In this document: positions 1-6,675 of the stretch, piece after piece
Position numbering within the stretch: the first letter of the stretch is position 1
How the letters are laid out: the number at the start of each line of letters is the position of its first letter
Source: Clostridiaceae bacterium
Lineage (GTDB): Bacteria > Bacillota > Clostridia > Oscillospirales > Acutalibacteraceae
Assembly (NCBI GenBank): GCA_904501875.1
Contig: CAJGCQ010000061.1
Span: 1 to 7,275 of the forward strand
Reading direction: 5' to 3'
DNA length: 7,275 bases
Position numbers and translations under genes: made by a program
The notes under the pieces: generated by a model
Databases searched by the model: none
Seen by the model: the letters and a program-made list of their open reading frames with translations, nothing else
Told to the model about the DNA's origin: nothing

Positions 1-1
1 C

Positions 2-304
2 AAGCTTGTGCTTGCAACCACCACCTACAATGCGGGGATCTTCCCCTTTATGAGGAATTTTATCGAGCATTTAACCGAGCGGGGCTACCAAAACCGCACC
101 GTAGCGATTATGGAAAACGGCTCATGGGCACCCATGGCTGCAAAGGTTATGAAAAATATGCTTGCCGACTCTAAAAAGCTTACCCTTTTAGAGCCTACCG
201 TCACCATTAAATCTGCTCTAAGCGCCGAAAGCAGCGAACAGCTTGAAGCGCTGGTAAGCGAGCTTTGCAAGGACGGTGCGGCTGATTTTGAGCCAATAAG
301 CTGA
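2..304 (+). CDS. FprA-family A-type flavoprotein, C-terminal fragment (5' end outside window)
   Basis: Only the last ~100 codons are present; the frame is open to the left edge, so the GTG at 8 is an internal codon, not a start. The protein reads KLVLATTTYNAGIFPFM and then ENGSWAPMAAK, which matches the flavodoxin-like FMN-binding domain at the C terminus of clostridial flavodiiron proteins (FprA). In that family an N-terminal metallo-beta-lactamase-like di-iron domain, missing here, reduces O2 or NO with electrons passed through the FMN domain in the cytoplasm; in anaerobes this is an oxygen/NO detoxification enzyme. The gene ends in TGA and is followed within 5 bases by a terminator, so it is the last gene of its transcript. 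It converges on the minus-strand typA operon. The family call rests on remembered sequence character; a stand-alone flavodoxin domain protein cannot be excluded without the upstream part. Confidence 0.82.
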   Translation, partial: KLVLATTTYNAGIFPFMRNFIEHLTERGYQNRTVAIMENGSWAPMAAKVMKNMLADSKKLTLLEPTVTIKSALSAESSEQLEALVSELCKDGAADFEPIS

Positions 305-308
305 TAAG

Positions 309-332
309 AAACCTCCCGTAAGGGAGGTTTTT
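309..332 (+). terminator. Rho-independent terminator after the flavoprotein gene
   Basis: A perfect 9-bp stem (AAACCTCCC, 309-317, with GGGAGGTTT, 322-330) has the 4-base loop GTAA and a T run at 328-332. It starts 5 bases after the flavoprotein stop. On the minus strand the same hairpin lies just after the radical SAM stop at 334 and is followed by TTTCTTATC, a weaker T tract, so it may also end the typA operon. Confidence 0.9.
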
Positions 333-333
333 G

Positions 334-1209
334 CTATATTCCCTCCAAATCAAATGGGGGGATATATTTTTTATCGGAGCTTTCCCGCTCTTGAATATAC
401 ACATTTGCGTAATTAGAATTGCAAATATAATCTAAAACCTTTTCGTACTCCCGCTTCGTGACAGGGCGGTTAATTATCGGCATATCAGAAGCTCTACCGC
501 AGGGGGTATACTGGCTCATAATGCTGAAATAGGCGCCCGATGTGTTTTCTCTTACCCAATCGAAAACCTTTATCGCTTCCTTCGTCCCCTGCGGCAGTAA
601 AAGATGCCTTACAATAATACCCTTTTGCATAATCCCGTCTTTAAATTCGCAAACAGGCTGACACTTATAGCACTCCTTTATCGCCGCAGCAGCATATTCG
701 GGGTAATTGGGCGCTCCCGAATATGCTTCGGCACGGTCGCAAGACAGATATTTTAAATCCATAAGAAAAATATCGACATAACCCTTAAGCGCCCTGATTT
801 GCTCCACGGCATCATATCCGCCCGAGTTATAAACTATAGGTATTTTAGGTTTATAAATGTCAAGCGCACGGATTATCGCGGGGACAAAATGGGTGGGGGT
901 TACAAGGTTTATGTTGTGGGCGCCATTTTCTTCAAGCTCTTTAAAAATATCCGCTAACCTTTGGTGGGTTATAACCTTTCCAAACCCGCCGTGAGAGATG
1001 CCGTAGTTTTGGCAGAAGACGCAATCAAGGGTACAACCGCTGAAAAACACCGTACCCGAACCTTTTTTTCCACTGATACAGGGCTCTTCCCAAAAATGCA
1101 AAGCAGCCCTTGCCACCTTGGGTGACAAAGGCATTTTGCAAAAACCGTTTAAATTTTCGTTGGTAGTGCGCTCGGCGTTACACCGTCTCGGGCACAGACT
1201 GCATTTCAT
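334..1209 (-). CDS. PflX-like radical SAM protein (COG1313 type)
   Basis: This 291-residue protein has the radical SAM cluster motif C59-x3-C63-x2-C66 (SGCTLDCVFCQNY), which binds a 4Fe-4S cluster and S-adenosylmethionine. Before it lies a second cysteine set, C3-x2-C6-x3-C10 (MKCSLCPRRC) plus C24, typical of the PflX/COG1313 branch related to pyruvate formate-lyase activating enzymes. The substrate of this branch is unknown to me, so activation of a glycyl radical enzyme should not be assumed. C180, C183 and C187 form a further cysteine group that might bind metal. The start at MKCSLC is supported by the conserved N-terminal cysteines and by a GGAG about 10 bases upstream, inside the previous gene. 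The gene overlaps the end of the exonuclease gene by 32 bases, so it is the last gene of the typA operon and probably translationally coupled. It ends almost at the shared terminator hairpin. Confidence 0.88.
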   Translation of the reverse strand: MKCSLCPRRCNAERTTNENLNGFCKMPLSPKVARAALHFWEEPCISGKKGSGTVFFSGCTLDCVFCQNYGISHGGFGKVITHQRLADIFKELEENGAHNINLVTPTHFVPAIIRALDIYKPKIPIVYNSGGYDAVEQIRALKGYVDIFLMDLKYLSCDRAEAYSGAPNYPEYAAAAIKECYKCQPVCEFKDGIMQKGIIVRHLLLPQGTKEAIKVFDWVRENTSGAYFSIMSQYTPCGRASDMPIINRPVTKREYEKVLDYICNSNYANVYIQERESSDKKYIPPFDLEGI

Positions 1210-2077
1210 TCTGTTCTTTCTCCGTCTTAGGCTTTAATTCGGTTATCCTTTTGCGGACAATTAAATCGTCATAGGTCTTTTTAAAGGACACCCTGCCGCA
1301 AAAGCGCCGTTCGCATTTTTTACATTCAAATTTCGCCGTAAACCAGCGGTTGCGGTAGCGCCATTTGGTAATGCGCTTTGCCTTTTTGCCGCATTTATCA
1401 CAGCAAAAACGCAAATCGCTCCTGTTAATCCGCTCGTCATTTATATCCGAAATATTATAGGGCTTAAAGCGCAGTCTTTTGTAAAATTCGGGGTCGGCGG
1501 TATCCCGTATCAGCGCCGAAAAGCGTTCCTCATTATAGCATTTTTGAAGCAATGCCACACTTAAAAGGCTGTCATCTTTGGCGGTGTGAAGTTCTAAACC
1601 GTCTGTCTTAACACCTAAAAGCTCCGCCGCCGAGCCTAATGAAATCTGGTTTTTGTCCTCATAGCCGCTGAGCCTTAACTCCCCTTGAACAAACTTCTGC
1701 AAATCAAGGTATTTTTCGATTGCAAACTTCCTGCCGTGAAGCAGACACTCCTCGTTTTCCTTTATGGAATAAAGGTCTGAATCGCTCCAAGTCATGGTGA
1801 CGGTGTCCTCCCCCGCCCAAGCGTTATAGCGGTCAACCGCAGTATCAAAGGGAACTCCCGCAAGCATCATTTGGGTGGTTATGCCAGTAAGCTTTGAGAA
1901 TCTACCCGTAACCCTTTTGGAAATTTCCGATTTAACCGTTTCCTCAAAGGTGTCGATGATATTAAAATTTTCGTCCAGCTTTGCAGCACCTATCTGCAGA
2001 ATCTGATTGATAAACTTCTTATGCTTTGGGTGATAGGCGCTGTCCCATTCCAAATCGAGAATAATATAGTTCATCAT
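1178..2077 (-). CDS. DEDDh-type 3'-5' exonuclease with C-terminal zinc ribbon
   Basis: The 299-residue protein begins with YIILDLEW, giving the Exo I acidic pair D8 and E10. WSDSD at 97-101 probably supplies the Exo II aspartate (D101 or D99), and HTAKDD at 164-169 gives the Exo III H164-x4-D169. These are the two-metal catalytic residues of DnaQ-like exonucleases, which remove nucleotides from DNA or RNA 3' ends. Residues 226-255 carry C-x2-C ... C-x2-C (C226, C229, C252, C255) amid many Arg/Lys/Trp residues, a likely zinc ribbon that could grip nucleic acid. The C-terminal tail is highly charged. The start codon shares ATGA with the typA stop (4-base overlap); a second ATG follows directly and either could be used. 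Co-transcription with typA suggests RNA or ribosome-linked work, but this is inference. I do not recognise a named gene, so no symbol is given. Confidence 0.85.
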   Translation of the reverse strand: MMNYIILDLEWDSAYHPKHKKFINQILQIGAAKLDENFNIIDTFEETVKSEISKRVTGRFSKLTGITTQMMLAGVPFDTAVDRYNAWAGEDTVTMTWSDSDLYSIKENEECLLHGRKFAIEKYLDLQKFVQGELRLSGYEDKNQISLGSAAELLGVKTDGLELHTAKDDSLLSVALLQKCYNEERFSALIRDTADPEFYKRLRFKPYNISDINDERINRSDLRFCCDKCGKKAKRITKWRYRNRWFTAKFECKKCERRFCGRVSFKKTYDDLIVRKRITELKPKTEKEQNEMQSVPETV

Positions 2078-3897
2078 TTCCGTCTTGACTCCGCTTTCAT
2101 ACGCTCTTCCTTGTTAAGAATACGCTTGCGAAGTCTTATATTATTAGGTGTGACCTCAACAAGCTCGTCCTCTTTTATAAATTCAAGGGATTGCTCAAGG
2201 GATAGCTTTGTAGGAGGAACGAGGCGCAGAGCGTCATCCGAGCCTGAGGCACGGGTGTTGGTCATCTGCTTTTTCTTGCAGACATTGCACACAATATCCT
2301 CATTCTTCGGGTTTTCCCCTACAATCATTCCCTCGTAAACAGGTACTCCTGCGCCAATAAACAGCCTGCCTCGGCTCTGGGTGTTAAAGAGTCCGTAGCC
2401 CGTGGCCTCCCCCGTTTCGTGGGCGATAATAGAGCCTGTGGAGCGCTGTTCAATATCCCCCTTATAGGGCTGATAGCTGTCAAAAATATGGTTCATAATG
2501 CCGTTGCCGTTAGTATCGGTAAGAAACTGTGAGCGGTAGCCTAAAAGTCCCCGTGCGGGTATTAAGAACTCAAGATGGGAAACTCCGCCCTCACGGGTGC
2601 CCATATTCTTAATTTCCGCCTTGCGGGTACCCAATCTCTCCATAACAGAGCCCACATACTCCTCGGGCACCTCTATCATCAAAAGCTCAATAGGCTCTAA
2701 CCTTTCGCCGTTCTCACCCTGCTTGTAGATAACCTCGGGGGGAGATACCTGAAACTCATAGCCCTGACGGCGCATTGTTTCAATAAGGATTGAAAGGTGA
2801 AGCTCCCCTCTGCCCGAAACCTTAAAGGTATCGGCAGAGTCGGTCTCCTCAACCCTTAGACTTACATTAGTCATAACCTCTTTAAAAAGGCGATCCCGAA
2901 GATTTCTCGAGGTTACAAACTTACCGTCCTTTCCTGCAAAGGGTGAATTGTTAACCATAAAGTTCATAGCAAGGGTGGGCTCGTCTATCTTTACAAAAGG
3001 CAACGGCTCTATGCAGTCGGGTGCACAGGCGGTCTCTCCTATCTCAAGCTCGGAAATACCCGCAACCTGAATAATATCGCCGACACAGGCGCTTTCCTCT
3101 TCCACCCTTTTTAGCCCCCTGTACATAAAGAGCTTTGCAATTTTAACATTAGAGGTTGTGCCGTCCTTGTGGCAGAGAGCTACCGTTTGGCCCACCTTAA
3201 CAGTACCTCTTATAACCCTGCCTACGCCGATTCTGCCCAAATAATCATCATACTCAATGTTTGAGAAAAGAATCTGTGTTGGCCCGTCAACATCACCCTC
3301 AGGGGGAGCGATTTCCTTTACAATCTCGTTAAACAAGGGCTTCATATCTGTCCCCGCAGTCTCGGGTGAATAGGTGGCGTAGCCGTCCCTGCCCGAGGCA
3401 AAGATAACGGGGAACTCAATCTGCTCCTCATCTGCGCCAAGCTCGATAAACAGGTCTAAGACCTCGTCCACAACCTCGTGGGGGCGAGCCATGGGGCGGT
3501 CAATTTTATTTACCACAACAACCGCCTTTTTGCCTAAAGCCAGCGCCTTTTTAAGTACAAATCTCGTCTGGGGCATACAGCCTTCAAAGGCATCAACAAG
3601 AAGAAGAACCCCGTCCACCATCTGCAGGATTCGCTCAACCTCACCGCCAAAATCGGCGTGACCGGGAGTGTCTACAATATTTATCCTTACACCGTTATAC
3701 ATAACGCTTGTATTCTTTGAAAGAATGGTAATTCCCCGCTCCCTTTCAAGATCGTTGGAGTCCATTACACGCTCGTTTACGGTCTCATTGGCACGGAATG
3801 TACCGCTCTGCTTTAAAAGCTGGTCTACAAGGGTGGTTTTACCGTGGTCTACATGGGCGATAATCGCAATATTTCTTAAATTTTCTATCTTAGCCAT
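2074..3897 (-). CDS. typA: TypA/BipA ribosome-associated translational GTPase
   Basis: Starting at the ATG at 3897 the product is 607 residues, the usual TypA/BipA length. The GTPase motifs are in order: G1 AHVDHGKTT (14-22), G2 RGITI (54-58), G3 DTPGH (76-80), G4 NKID (130-133), and a G5-like ASGR (167-170). An EF-Tu-like domain 2 ([15 protein letters not shown]) follows, then EF-G-like domains and the TypA-specific C-terminal domain (for example [14 protein letters not shown]). The family binds 70S ribosomes and assists large-subunit assembly, especially in the cold or under stress. An upstream in-frame TTG at 3963 would add 22 residues, but it lacks a ribosome binding site and its codons overlap the RNA structure of the leader; GGAG at 3904-3907 sits 6 bases before the ATG at 3897. 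First gene of a three-gene operon, ATGA-coupled to the exonuclease. GC-rich compared with the cassette at the right of the window. Confidence 0.97.
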   Translation of the reverse strand: MAKIENLRNIAIIAHVDHGKTTLVDQLLKQSGTFRANETVNERVMDSNDLERERGITILSKNTSVMYNGVRINIVDTPGHADFGGEVERILQMVDGVLLLVDAFEGCMPQTRFVLKKALALGKKAVVVVNKIDRPMARPHEVVDEVLDLFIELGADEEQIEFPVIFASGRDGYATYSPETAGTDMKPLFNEIVKEIAPPEGDVDGPTQILFSNIEYDDYLGRIGVGRVIRGTVKVGQTVALCHKDGTTSNVKIAKLFMYRGLKRVEEESACVGDIIQVAGISELEIGETACAPDCIEPLPFVKIDEPTLAMNFMVNNSPFAGKDGKFVTSRNLRDRLFKEVMTNVSLRVEETDSADTFKVSGRGELHLSILIETMRRQGYEFQVSPPEVIYKQGENGERLEPIELLMIEVPEEYVGSVMERLGTRKAEIKNMGTREGGVSHLEFLIPARGLLGYRSQFLTDTNGNGIMNHIFDSYQPYKGDIEQRSTGSIIAHETGEATGYGLFNTQSRGRLFIGAGVPVYEGMIVGENPKNEDIVCNVCKKKQMTNTRASGSDDALRLVPPTKLSLEQSLEFIKEDELVEVTPNNIRLRKRILNKEERMKAESRRK

Positions 3898-4086
3898 ATT
3901 AATCTCCGTTCTGCCGCTAAAGTGCAAGCAAAAATAGGTTATGAAATCTCCGGATAGCGGCAAATGGAGATTAAACCGGCATATTATGCGGTTGCCTTTT
4001 ATACAATAAAAGGCGAGCGGAGTGCCGTCCCTATATTGTTTATAGCGAGATTTTTCACGCTATTACCTCTTTTTTCTTCCTCTAAA
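3898..4086 (-). promoter_or_regulatory. Structured 5' leader of the typA operon, candidate cis-regulatory RNA
   Basis: From the predicted start near 4086 to the ATG at 3897 the transcript has a leader of about 190 bases. On the minus strand it holds these elements in order: an AGAGG site and short ORF (3999-4058); a 9-bp hairpin with 3-base loop (3994-4002 with 4006-4014); a small hairpin at 3974-3993; and a pair of mutually exclusive structures. In the first, AATCTCC (3966-3972) pairs with GGAGATT (3945-3951). In the second, TTAATCTCC (3966-3974) pairs with GGAGATTAA (3899-3907), which contains the typA Shine-Dalgarno, and TGCCGCTA (3955-3962) pairs with TAGCGGCA (3912-3919). The base matches are exact in the sequence; a regulatory role is inference. 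I do not recognise it as a known riboswitch or T-box. Confidence 0.55.
3999..4058 (-). CDS. Possible 19-codon leader peptide (upstream ORF) of typA
   Basis: A GTG at 4056-4058 follows AGAGG (4066-4070) with 7 bases between, an ideal distance. It opens a short frame encoding (V/M)KNLAINNIGTALRSPFIV and ending in TAA at 3999-4001. The GTG lies in the left side of a small hairpin (4042-4047 with 4058-4063), and the stop codon lies inside the 9-bp hairpin at 3994-4014, so a ribosome finishing this frame would melt that hairpin. No run of identical or regulatory codons is visible. It could be a true leader peptide coupled to typA expression, or a chance frame. Too short for coding statistics. Confidence 0.35.
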   Translation of the reverse strand: MKNLAINNIGTALRSPFIV

Positions 4087-4092
4087 TAAATT

Positions 4093-4121
4093 ATTATAAT
4101 ATACAATGACTTTTTTGTCAA
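4093..4121 (-). promoter_or_regulatory. Consensus sigma-A promoter of the typA operon
   Basis: On the minus strand the -35 is TTGACA (4116-4121) and the -10 is TATAAT (4093-4098), separated by exactly 17 bases. All twelve consensus positions match. Transcription should start near 4086. Strong constitutive initiation would leave control to the structured leader. Confidence 0.9.
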
Positions 4122-4184
4122 CCGCTCTTGCCTTCTTATTGATGTCCCACGCCCGCTTCAAATTCATTTAATTTATTAAAATAG

Positions 4185-4213
4185 TGGAAATCTTTCTTAT
4201 ATTATGTTATAAT
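4185..4213 (+). promoter_or_regulatory. Extended -10 promoter of the phosphofructokinase gene
   Basis: The plus strand has TGTTATAAT with TG at 4205-4206 and TATAAT at 4208-4213, an extended -10 element. A 17-base spacer gives a weak -35, TGGAAA (4185-4190). The start would be near 4220, leaving a leader of about 54 bases. A small inverted repeat, TTAAC-AGAA-GTTAA (4236-4249), lies in that leader. The ribosome binding site AAGGGG (4260-4265) is 8 bases before the ATG at 4274. Confidence 0.75.
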
Positions 4214-4273
4214 AGGTGAAATAGTCTTATTGGGCTTAACAGAAGTTAAAAATCCGTACAAGGGGAATGAATT

Positions 4274-5503
4274 ATGAATATTGCAGTTGCGCAATCAGGC
4301 GGACCTACCTGCGCCATTAACGCCTCACTGCTGGGTGTTATTAAAGAAGCTCTTAAAAATCCTGAAATCGGTGTAATTTACGGCTCGGTAAACGGGATTG
4401 AGGGCATCATCAATGACCGAATGATTGACCTGAAGTCCGCCATTCACACCAACGAGGATATGGAGCTTCTGCGCCAAACCCCCTCCACCGTGCTGGGCTC
4501 CTGCCGCTACAAGTTACCTGAGTTATCCGAAAATGCCGAAATTTACAAGACAATCGCCGATTGTTTTAAAAAACACGATATCCGTGCGTTTTTCTACATC
4601 GGCGGCAACGATTCTATGGACACCGTGGCCAAGCTATCGGATTATTTTGCAAAAACGGGGGACGGCATACAGGTAATGGGAATACCCAAAACCATCGATA
4701 ACGATTTGTGCGAGACCGACCACACCCCCGGCTTCGGCTCGGCTGCAAAATATGTCGCCACTTCAATACAGGAAATCACGAGAGACAGCTCGGTTTACAG
4801 TGTTCAATCGGTTACAATTATTGAAGTTATGGGCCGTCACGCAGGCTGGCTTGCGGCGTCCACCTGCACTTTACACGCAAACGGCGAAACCGCACCGCAT
4901 CTTATCTATCTGCCTGAATGTGAATTTGACAACGAGAGGTTCTTGTCCGATGTAGCGGAGCAAATGAAGCTACATAAATCGGTCATTGTGGTAGTGTCCG
5001 AGGGTATTAAGGTCGAGGACGACAGCTGCCGCTCGGGAAAAACCGATTGCTTCGGCCACGCTTATCTTTCAGGGGTGGGCAAGCAGCTGGAAAACCTTGT
5101 GGGCAACCGTTTCGGCTGCAAGGTGCGCTCTATTGAGCTTAATGTTATGCAGCGCTGTTCCTCCCACATAAGCTCCCGCACCGATATTGACGAGTCAGAG
5201 CAAATCGGCGCCGCCGCAGTACAGGCCATGCTTAAAGGCGAAAGCGGAAAAATGATGCGCTTCCGCCGAATCCTCGATATGCCCTATACAGTAGCTATCG
5301 ACCCCGTTGACGCACATCTTGTCGCCAACCATGAACGCTTCTTCCCAAGGCGCTGGATAAACGATAAGGAGAACTATGTGCTTGACGAGGCAATCCCCTA
5401 CTTCCAGCCCCTTATGCAGGGCGAGCAAATTATTAAAACGCAGAACGGATTACCCGTGCATTGCAGGCTTATCGGCGCCGATTCCGAGTTAGTGCAGAAA
5501 TAG
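4274..5503 (+). CDS. pfp: 6-phosphofructokinase, probably pyrophosphate-dependent
   Basis: The 409-residue protein is a group A phosphofructokinase, which phosphorylates fructose 6-phosphate to fructose 1,6-bisphosphate in glycolysis (reversible with PPi). The N-terminal donor-binding loop is AQSGGPT (6-12). The loop GGNDS (110-114) has Asp113 where ATP enzymes have Gly (E. coli Gly104). PKTIDND (138-144) contains the catalytic Asp loop, with Lys139 at the place of E. coli Gly124. These two substitutions are the accepted mark of pyrophosphate as phosphoryl donor. MGRHAGWLA (186-194) is the sugar-phosphate binding motif. The start at ATG 4274 has a good AAGGGG site. It is monocistronic, divergent from typA and convergent with the lipoprotein gene. 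Its stop is about 215 bases before the next good terminator. Donor preference is a sequence-based inference; it has not been tested here. Confidence 0.92.
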   Translation: MNIAVAQSGGPTCAINASLLGVIKEALKNPEIGVIYGSVNGIEGIINDRMIDLKSAIHTNEDMELLRQTPSTVLGSCRYKLPELSENAEIYKTIADCFKKHDIRAFFYIGGNDSMDTVAKLSDYFAKTGDGIQVMGIPKTIDNDLCETDHTPGFGSAAKYVATSIQEITRDSSVYSVQSVTIIEVMGRHAGWLAASTCTLHANGETAPHLIYLPECEFDNERFLSDVAEQMKLHKSVIVVVSEGIKVEDDSCRSGKTDCFGHAYLSGVGKQLENLVGNRFGCKVRSIELNVMQRCSSHISSRTDIDESEQIGAAAVQAMLKGESGKMMRFRRILDMPYTVAIDPVDAHLVANHERFFPRRWINDKENYVLDEAIPYFQPLMQGEQIIKTQNGLPVHCRLIGADSELVQK

Positions 5504-5718
5504 CCTATTTATAATGATTGCAGTTAGTCGGAACGCTCTAAAAGCGTTTCAACAAGCCACTTGTTAAGTGGCTTGAGCAAAATTAAATTATAATATTTAA
5601 TTTTGCACGACACTCATTTCAATGGAAACGGACAATAGAAAAAATCCACCCCCTATGGTAGAATTCAAACAACTACCATAAGCGGTCAAACGATGTTGTG
5701 TCCTGCGGACACAAACAC
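5504..5718. repeat. Gene-free stretch with five successive perfect inverted repeats
   Basis: I find no credible gene here. Five hairpins follow one another: AACGCT/AGCGTT (5532-5537 with 5543-5548); CAAGCCACTT/AAGTGGCTTG (5553-5562 with 5566-5575); GCAAAATTAAAT/ATTTAATTTTGC (5577-5588 with 5595-5606); TATGGTAG/CTACCATA (5654-5661 with 5673-5680); and TTGTGTCC/GGACACAA (5696-5703 with 5707-5714). None has a proper T run, so they are not ordinary terminators, although the second could slow polymerase or protect the 3' end of the pfp transcript. The stretch might be a structured 3' UTR, a small RNA, or the remnant of a mobile element; I cannot choose between these. Confidence 0.6.
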
Positions 5719-5756
5719 AAAAAGAAAGACACGCTTTTCAGCGTGTCTTTCTTTTT
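5719..5756. terminator. Strong bidirectional terminator between pfp and the lipoprotein gene
   Basis: A perfect 16-bp stem (5719-5734 with 5741-5756) has the loop TTTTCA. The stem ends in five A-T pairs, so each strand shows a T run (CTTTTT) on its 3' side. It lies 52 bases past the lipoprotein stop (minus strand) and about 215 bases past the pfp stop (plus strand), and can end both convergent transcripts. The whole 38 bases recur exactly, in inverted orientation, at 7160-7197. Confidence 0.9.
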
Positions 5757-5808
5757 GGATAGTTTGAACTTAATAACACGAATAAAATGTGTCTGAAAAA
5801 TATAGATT

Positions 5809-6177
5809 TTAATACTCTGTTACCGTTGTATGTCCATCACTATCAACCCTAACTGAAAAATTCTCTCTCTTTTTGAAATTACCATACTTATCATACAACG
5901 AATATGTGCCTGAAACCGTGTATCCCGAAGAAGCCGAACCGTTTATTGAACCAACAGAATATTTTGTTTGTGAAATATCGTAACTATCCACATAAAGATA
6001 ATGTGCTTTCAATTTGATATATAACGCTGATGTAGCACGACCTTCTGCTTCGCTTTCCGTAATTATATTTTCTTCATAGTCATAATCTGTATTATTGTCA
6101 TTTGACGAATTTGAACCACAACCACACAAACTTACCAAAGACAACAATAAACAAATAAAGCACACTATTTTTCTCAT
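5809..6177 (-). CDS. Small secreted lipoprotein of unknown function
   Basis: The 122-residue product starts with MRK, a hydrophobic stretch (residues 4-18) and a lipobox LCGC whose Cys20 would be lipidated after signal peptidase II cleavage. A polar linker rich in Ser, Asn, Asp and Glu (21-45) follows, then a domain of about 75 residues with alternating Tyr/Ser/Val/Gly patterns (SGYTVSGTYSLYDKYGN; NFSVRVDSDGHTTV), suggesting beta strands. I do not recognise the family. It would sit on the outer face of the cytoplasmic membrane. AAAGGAG lies 8 bases before the ATG, and the start shares ATGA with the stop of the two-TM gene upstream, so the two are translationally coupled and probably act together. 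The gene is AT-rich: 17 G/C in 60 bases at 6121-6180 against 36 in 60 at 2401-2460 in typA, which suggests acquisition by transfer. Confidence 0.85.
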   Translation of the reverse strand: MRKIVCFICLLLSLVSLCGCGSNSSNDNNTDYDYEENIITESEAEGRATSALYIKLKAHYLYVDSYDISQTKYSVGSINGSASSGYTVSGTYSLYDKYGNFKKRENFSVRVDSDGHTTVTEY

Positions 6178-6596
6178 ATTGTTTCTCCTTTAGATATATT
6201 TAAATCTGCTTCCGAAAGCTGATTCAATGAGTTTAAATTTTCTTTCTTTTTAATCAACCAAACGACAGTAATGCATGAAGCAACCGCTAACAAAGCAAAT
6301 GTAACTACTTGCACATTCAAACTTGTCAATTCTGATTTATATCGTTCTATCTTATCATTAAGAGCATACGCCTTTGAATAATATGTTTGTGCTTTTGATG
6401 AATATCCATATTCTTCAAACTTTTCCGCAGCATCTATGTATGTTTCGCGAAGTTCATTATTTGCATCATACATTGATTGATACGCACCGCGTTTCGTACT
6501 TTTTAAATTAGAAATTACTAAAATCAAAAACAGTATTGACAAAATTACTAATCCTACAGATACAATTTTTTTGTTTTTAATAATAAAGTCTTTCAT
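6174..6596 (-). CDS. Two-TM membrane protein with an external helical segment, unknown function
   Basis: The 140-residue product has a basic N terminus (KNKK), a first membrane helix at about 11-29, a charged Tyr/Glu/Lys/Ala-rich segment at 31-93 predicted to be helical, a second membrane helix at about 94-115, then KKK and a polar tail. By the positive-inside rule both ends are cytoplasmic and the middle faces outside, where the coupled lipoprotein would be anchored. Residues 40-90, including AAEKFEEYGYSSKAQTYYSKA, resemble one TPR-like helical hairpin; this is only suggestive. The ATG at 6596 has GGGGG 7 bases upstream (6604-6608). It is the first gene of a two-gene operon from a consensus promoter with a palindromic operator. 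No family is recognised. AT-rich codon use, like its neighbours in the cassette. Confidence 0.85.
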   Translation of the reverse strand: MKDFIIKNKKIVSVGLVILSILFLILVISNLKSTKRGAYQSMYDANNELRETYIDAAEKFEEYGYSSKAQTYYSKAYALNDKIERYKSELTSLNVQVVTFALLAVASCITVVWLIKKKENLNSLNQLSEADLNISKGETI

Positions 6597-6626
6597 TTTT
6601 TAACCCCCGAAAACAATTATATGTAT

Positions 6627-6655
6627 ATTATAGACACTTTCTGTCTAAATGTCAA
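6627..6655 (-). promoter_or_regulatory. Consensus promoter of the two-TM/lipoprotein operon
   Basis: On the minus strand TTGACA (6650-6655) and TATAAT (6627-6632) are 17 bases apart, a perfect sigma-A promoter. The start would be near 6620, about 24 bases before the ATG at 6596. Operator 1 (6631-6647) fills the spacer and touches the -10, so a bound repressor would block it. Confidence 0.9.
6631..6647. promoter_or_regulatory. Operator 1, 17-bp palindrome inside the minus-strand promoter
   Basis: TAGACA-CTTTC-TGTCTA is a perfect 6+6 inverted repeat around a 5-base centre, as expected for a dimeric XRE repressor. It lies between the -10 and -35 of the two-TM operon promoter. A 15/17 identical copy starts 25 bases to the right. 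Confidence 0.8.
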
Positions 6656-6672
6656 TAGAAAGTTTCTGTCTA
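6656..6672. promoter_or_regulatory. Operator 2, near-copy between the divergent promoters
   Basis: TAGAAAGTTTCTGTCTA differs from operator 1 at two positions (5 and 7) and keeps most of the dyad. It directly abuts the minus-strand -35 and lies 3 bases before the plus-strand -10 (6676-6681), so binding here would affect both the repressor gene and the two-TM operon. The 25-bp centre spacing (about 2.4 turns) places the two dimers on roughly opposite faces of the helix. Confidence 0.7.
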
Positions 6673-6675
6673 ACA

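Noticed and set aside
3668..3937. Plus-strand frames opposite typA (also 2021-2338) and frames opposite or out of phase with pfp (4752-4955, 5195-5428)
   Set aside because: They are shadows of strongly supported coding regions and have no ribosome binding site or recognisable domain.
3898..3963. 22-residue N-terminal extension of TypA from a TTG at 3963
   Set aside because: No ribosome binding site for the TTG, TypA proteins normally start at M-x-K-I-x-N-x-R-N, and the stretch is explained by the pairing arms of the leader RNA.
3994..4014. Transcription attenuator hairpin in the typA leader
   Set aside because: The 9-bp stem is followed on the minus strand by AACCGCATAAT rather than a T run, so it is unlikely to terminate; it may still act in translation or RNA stability.
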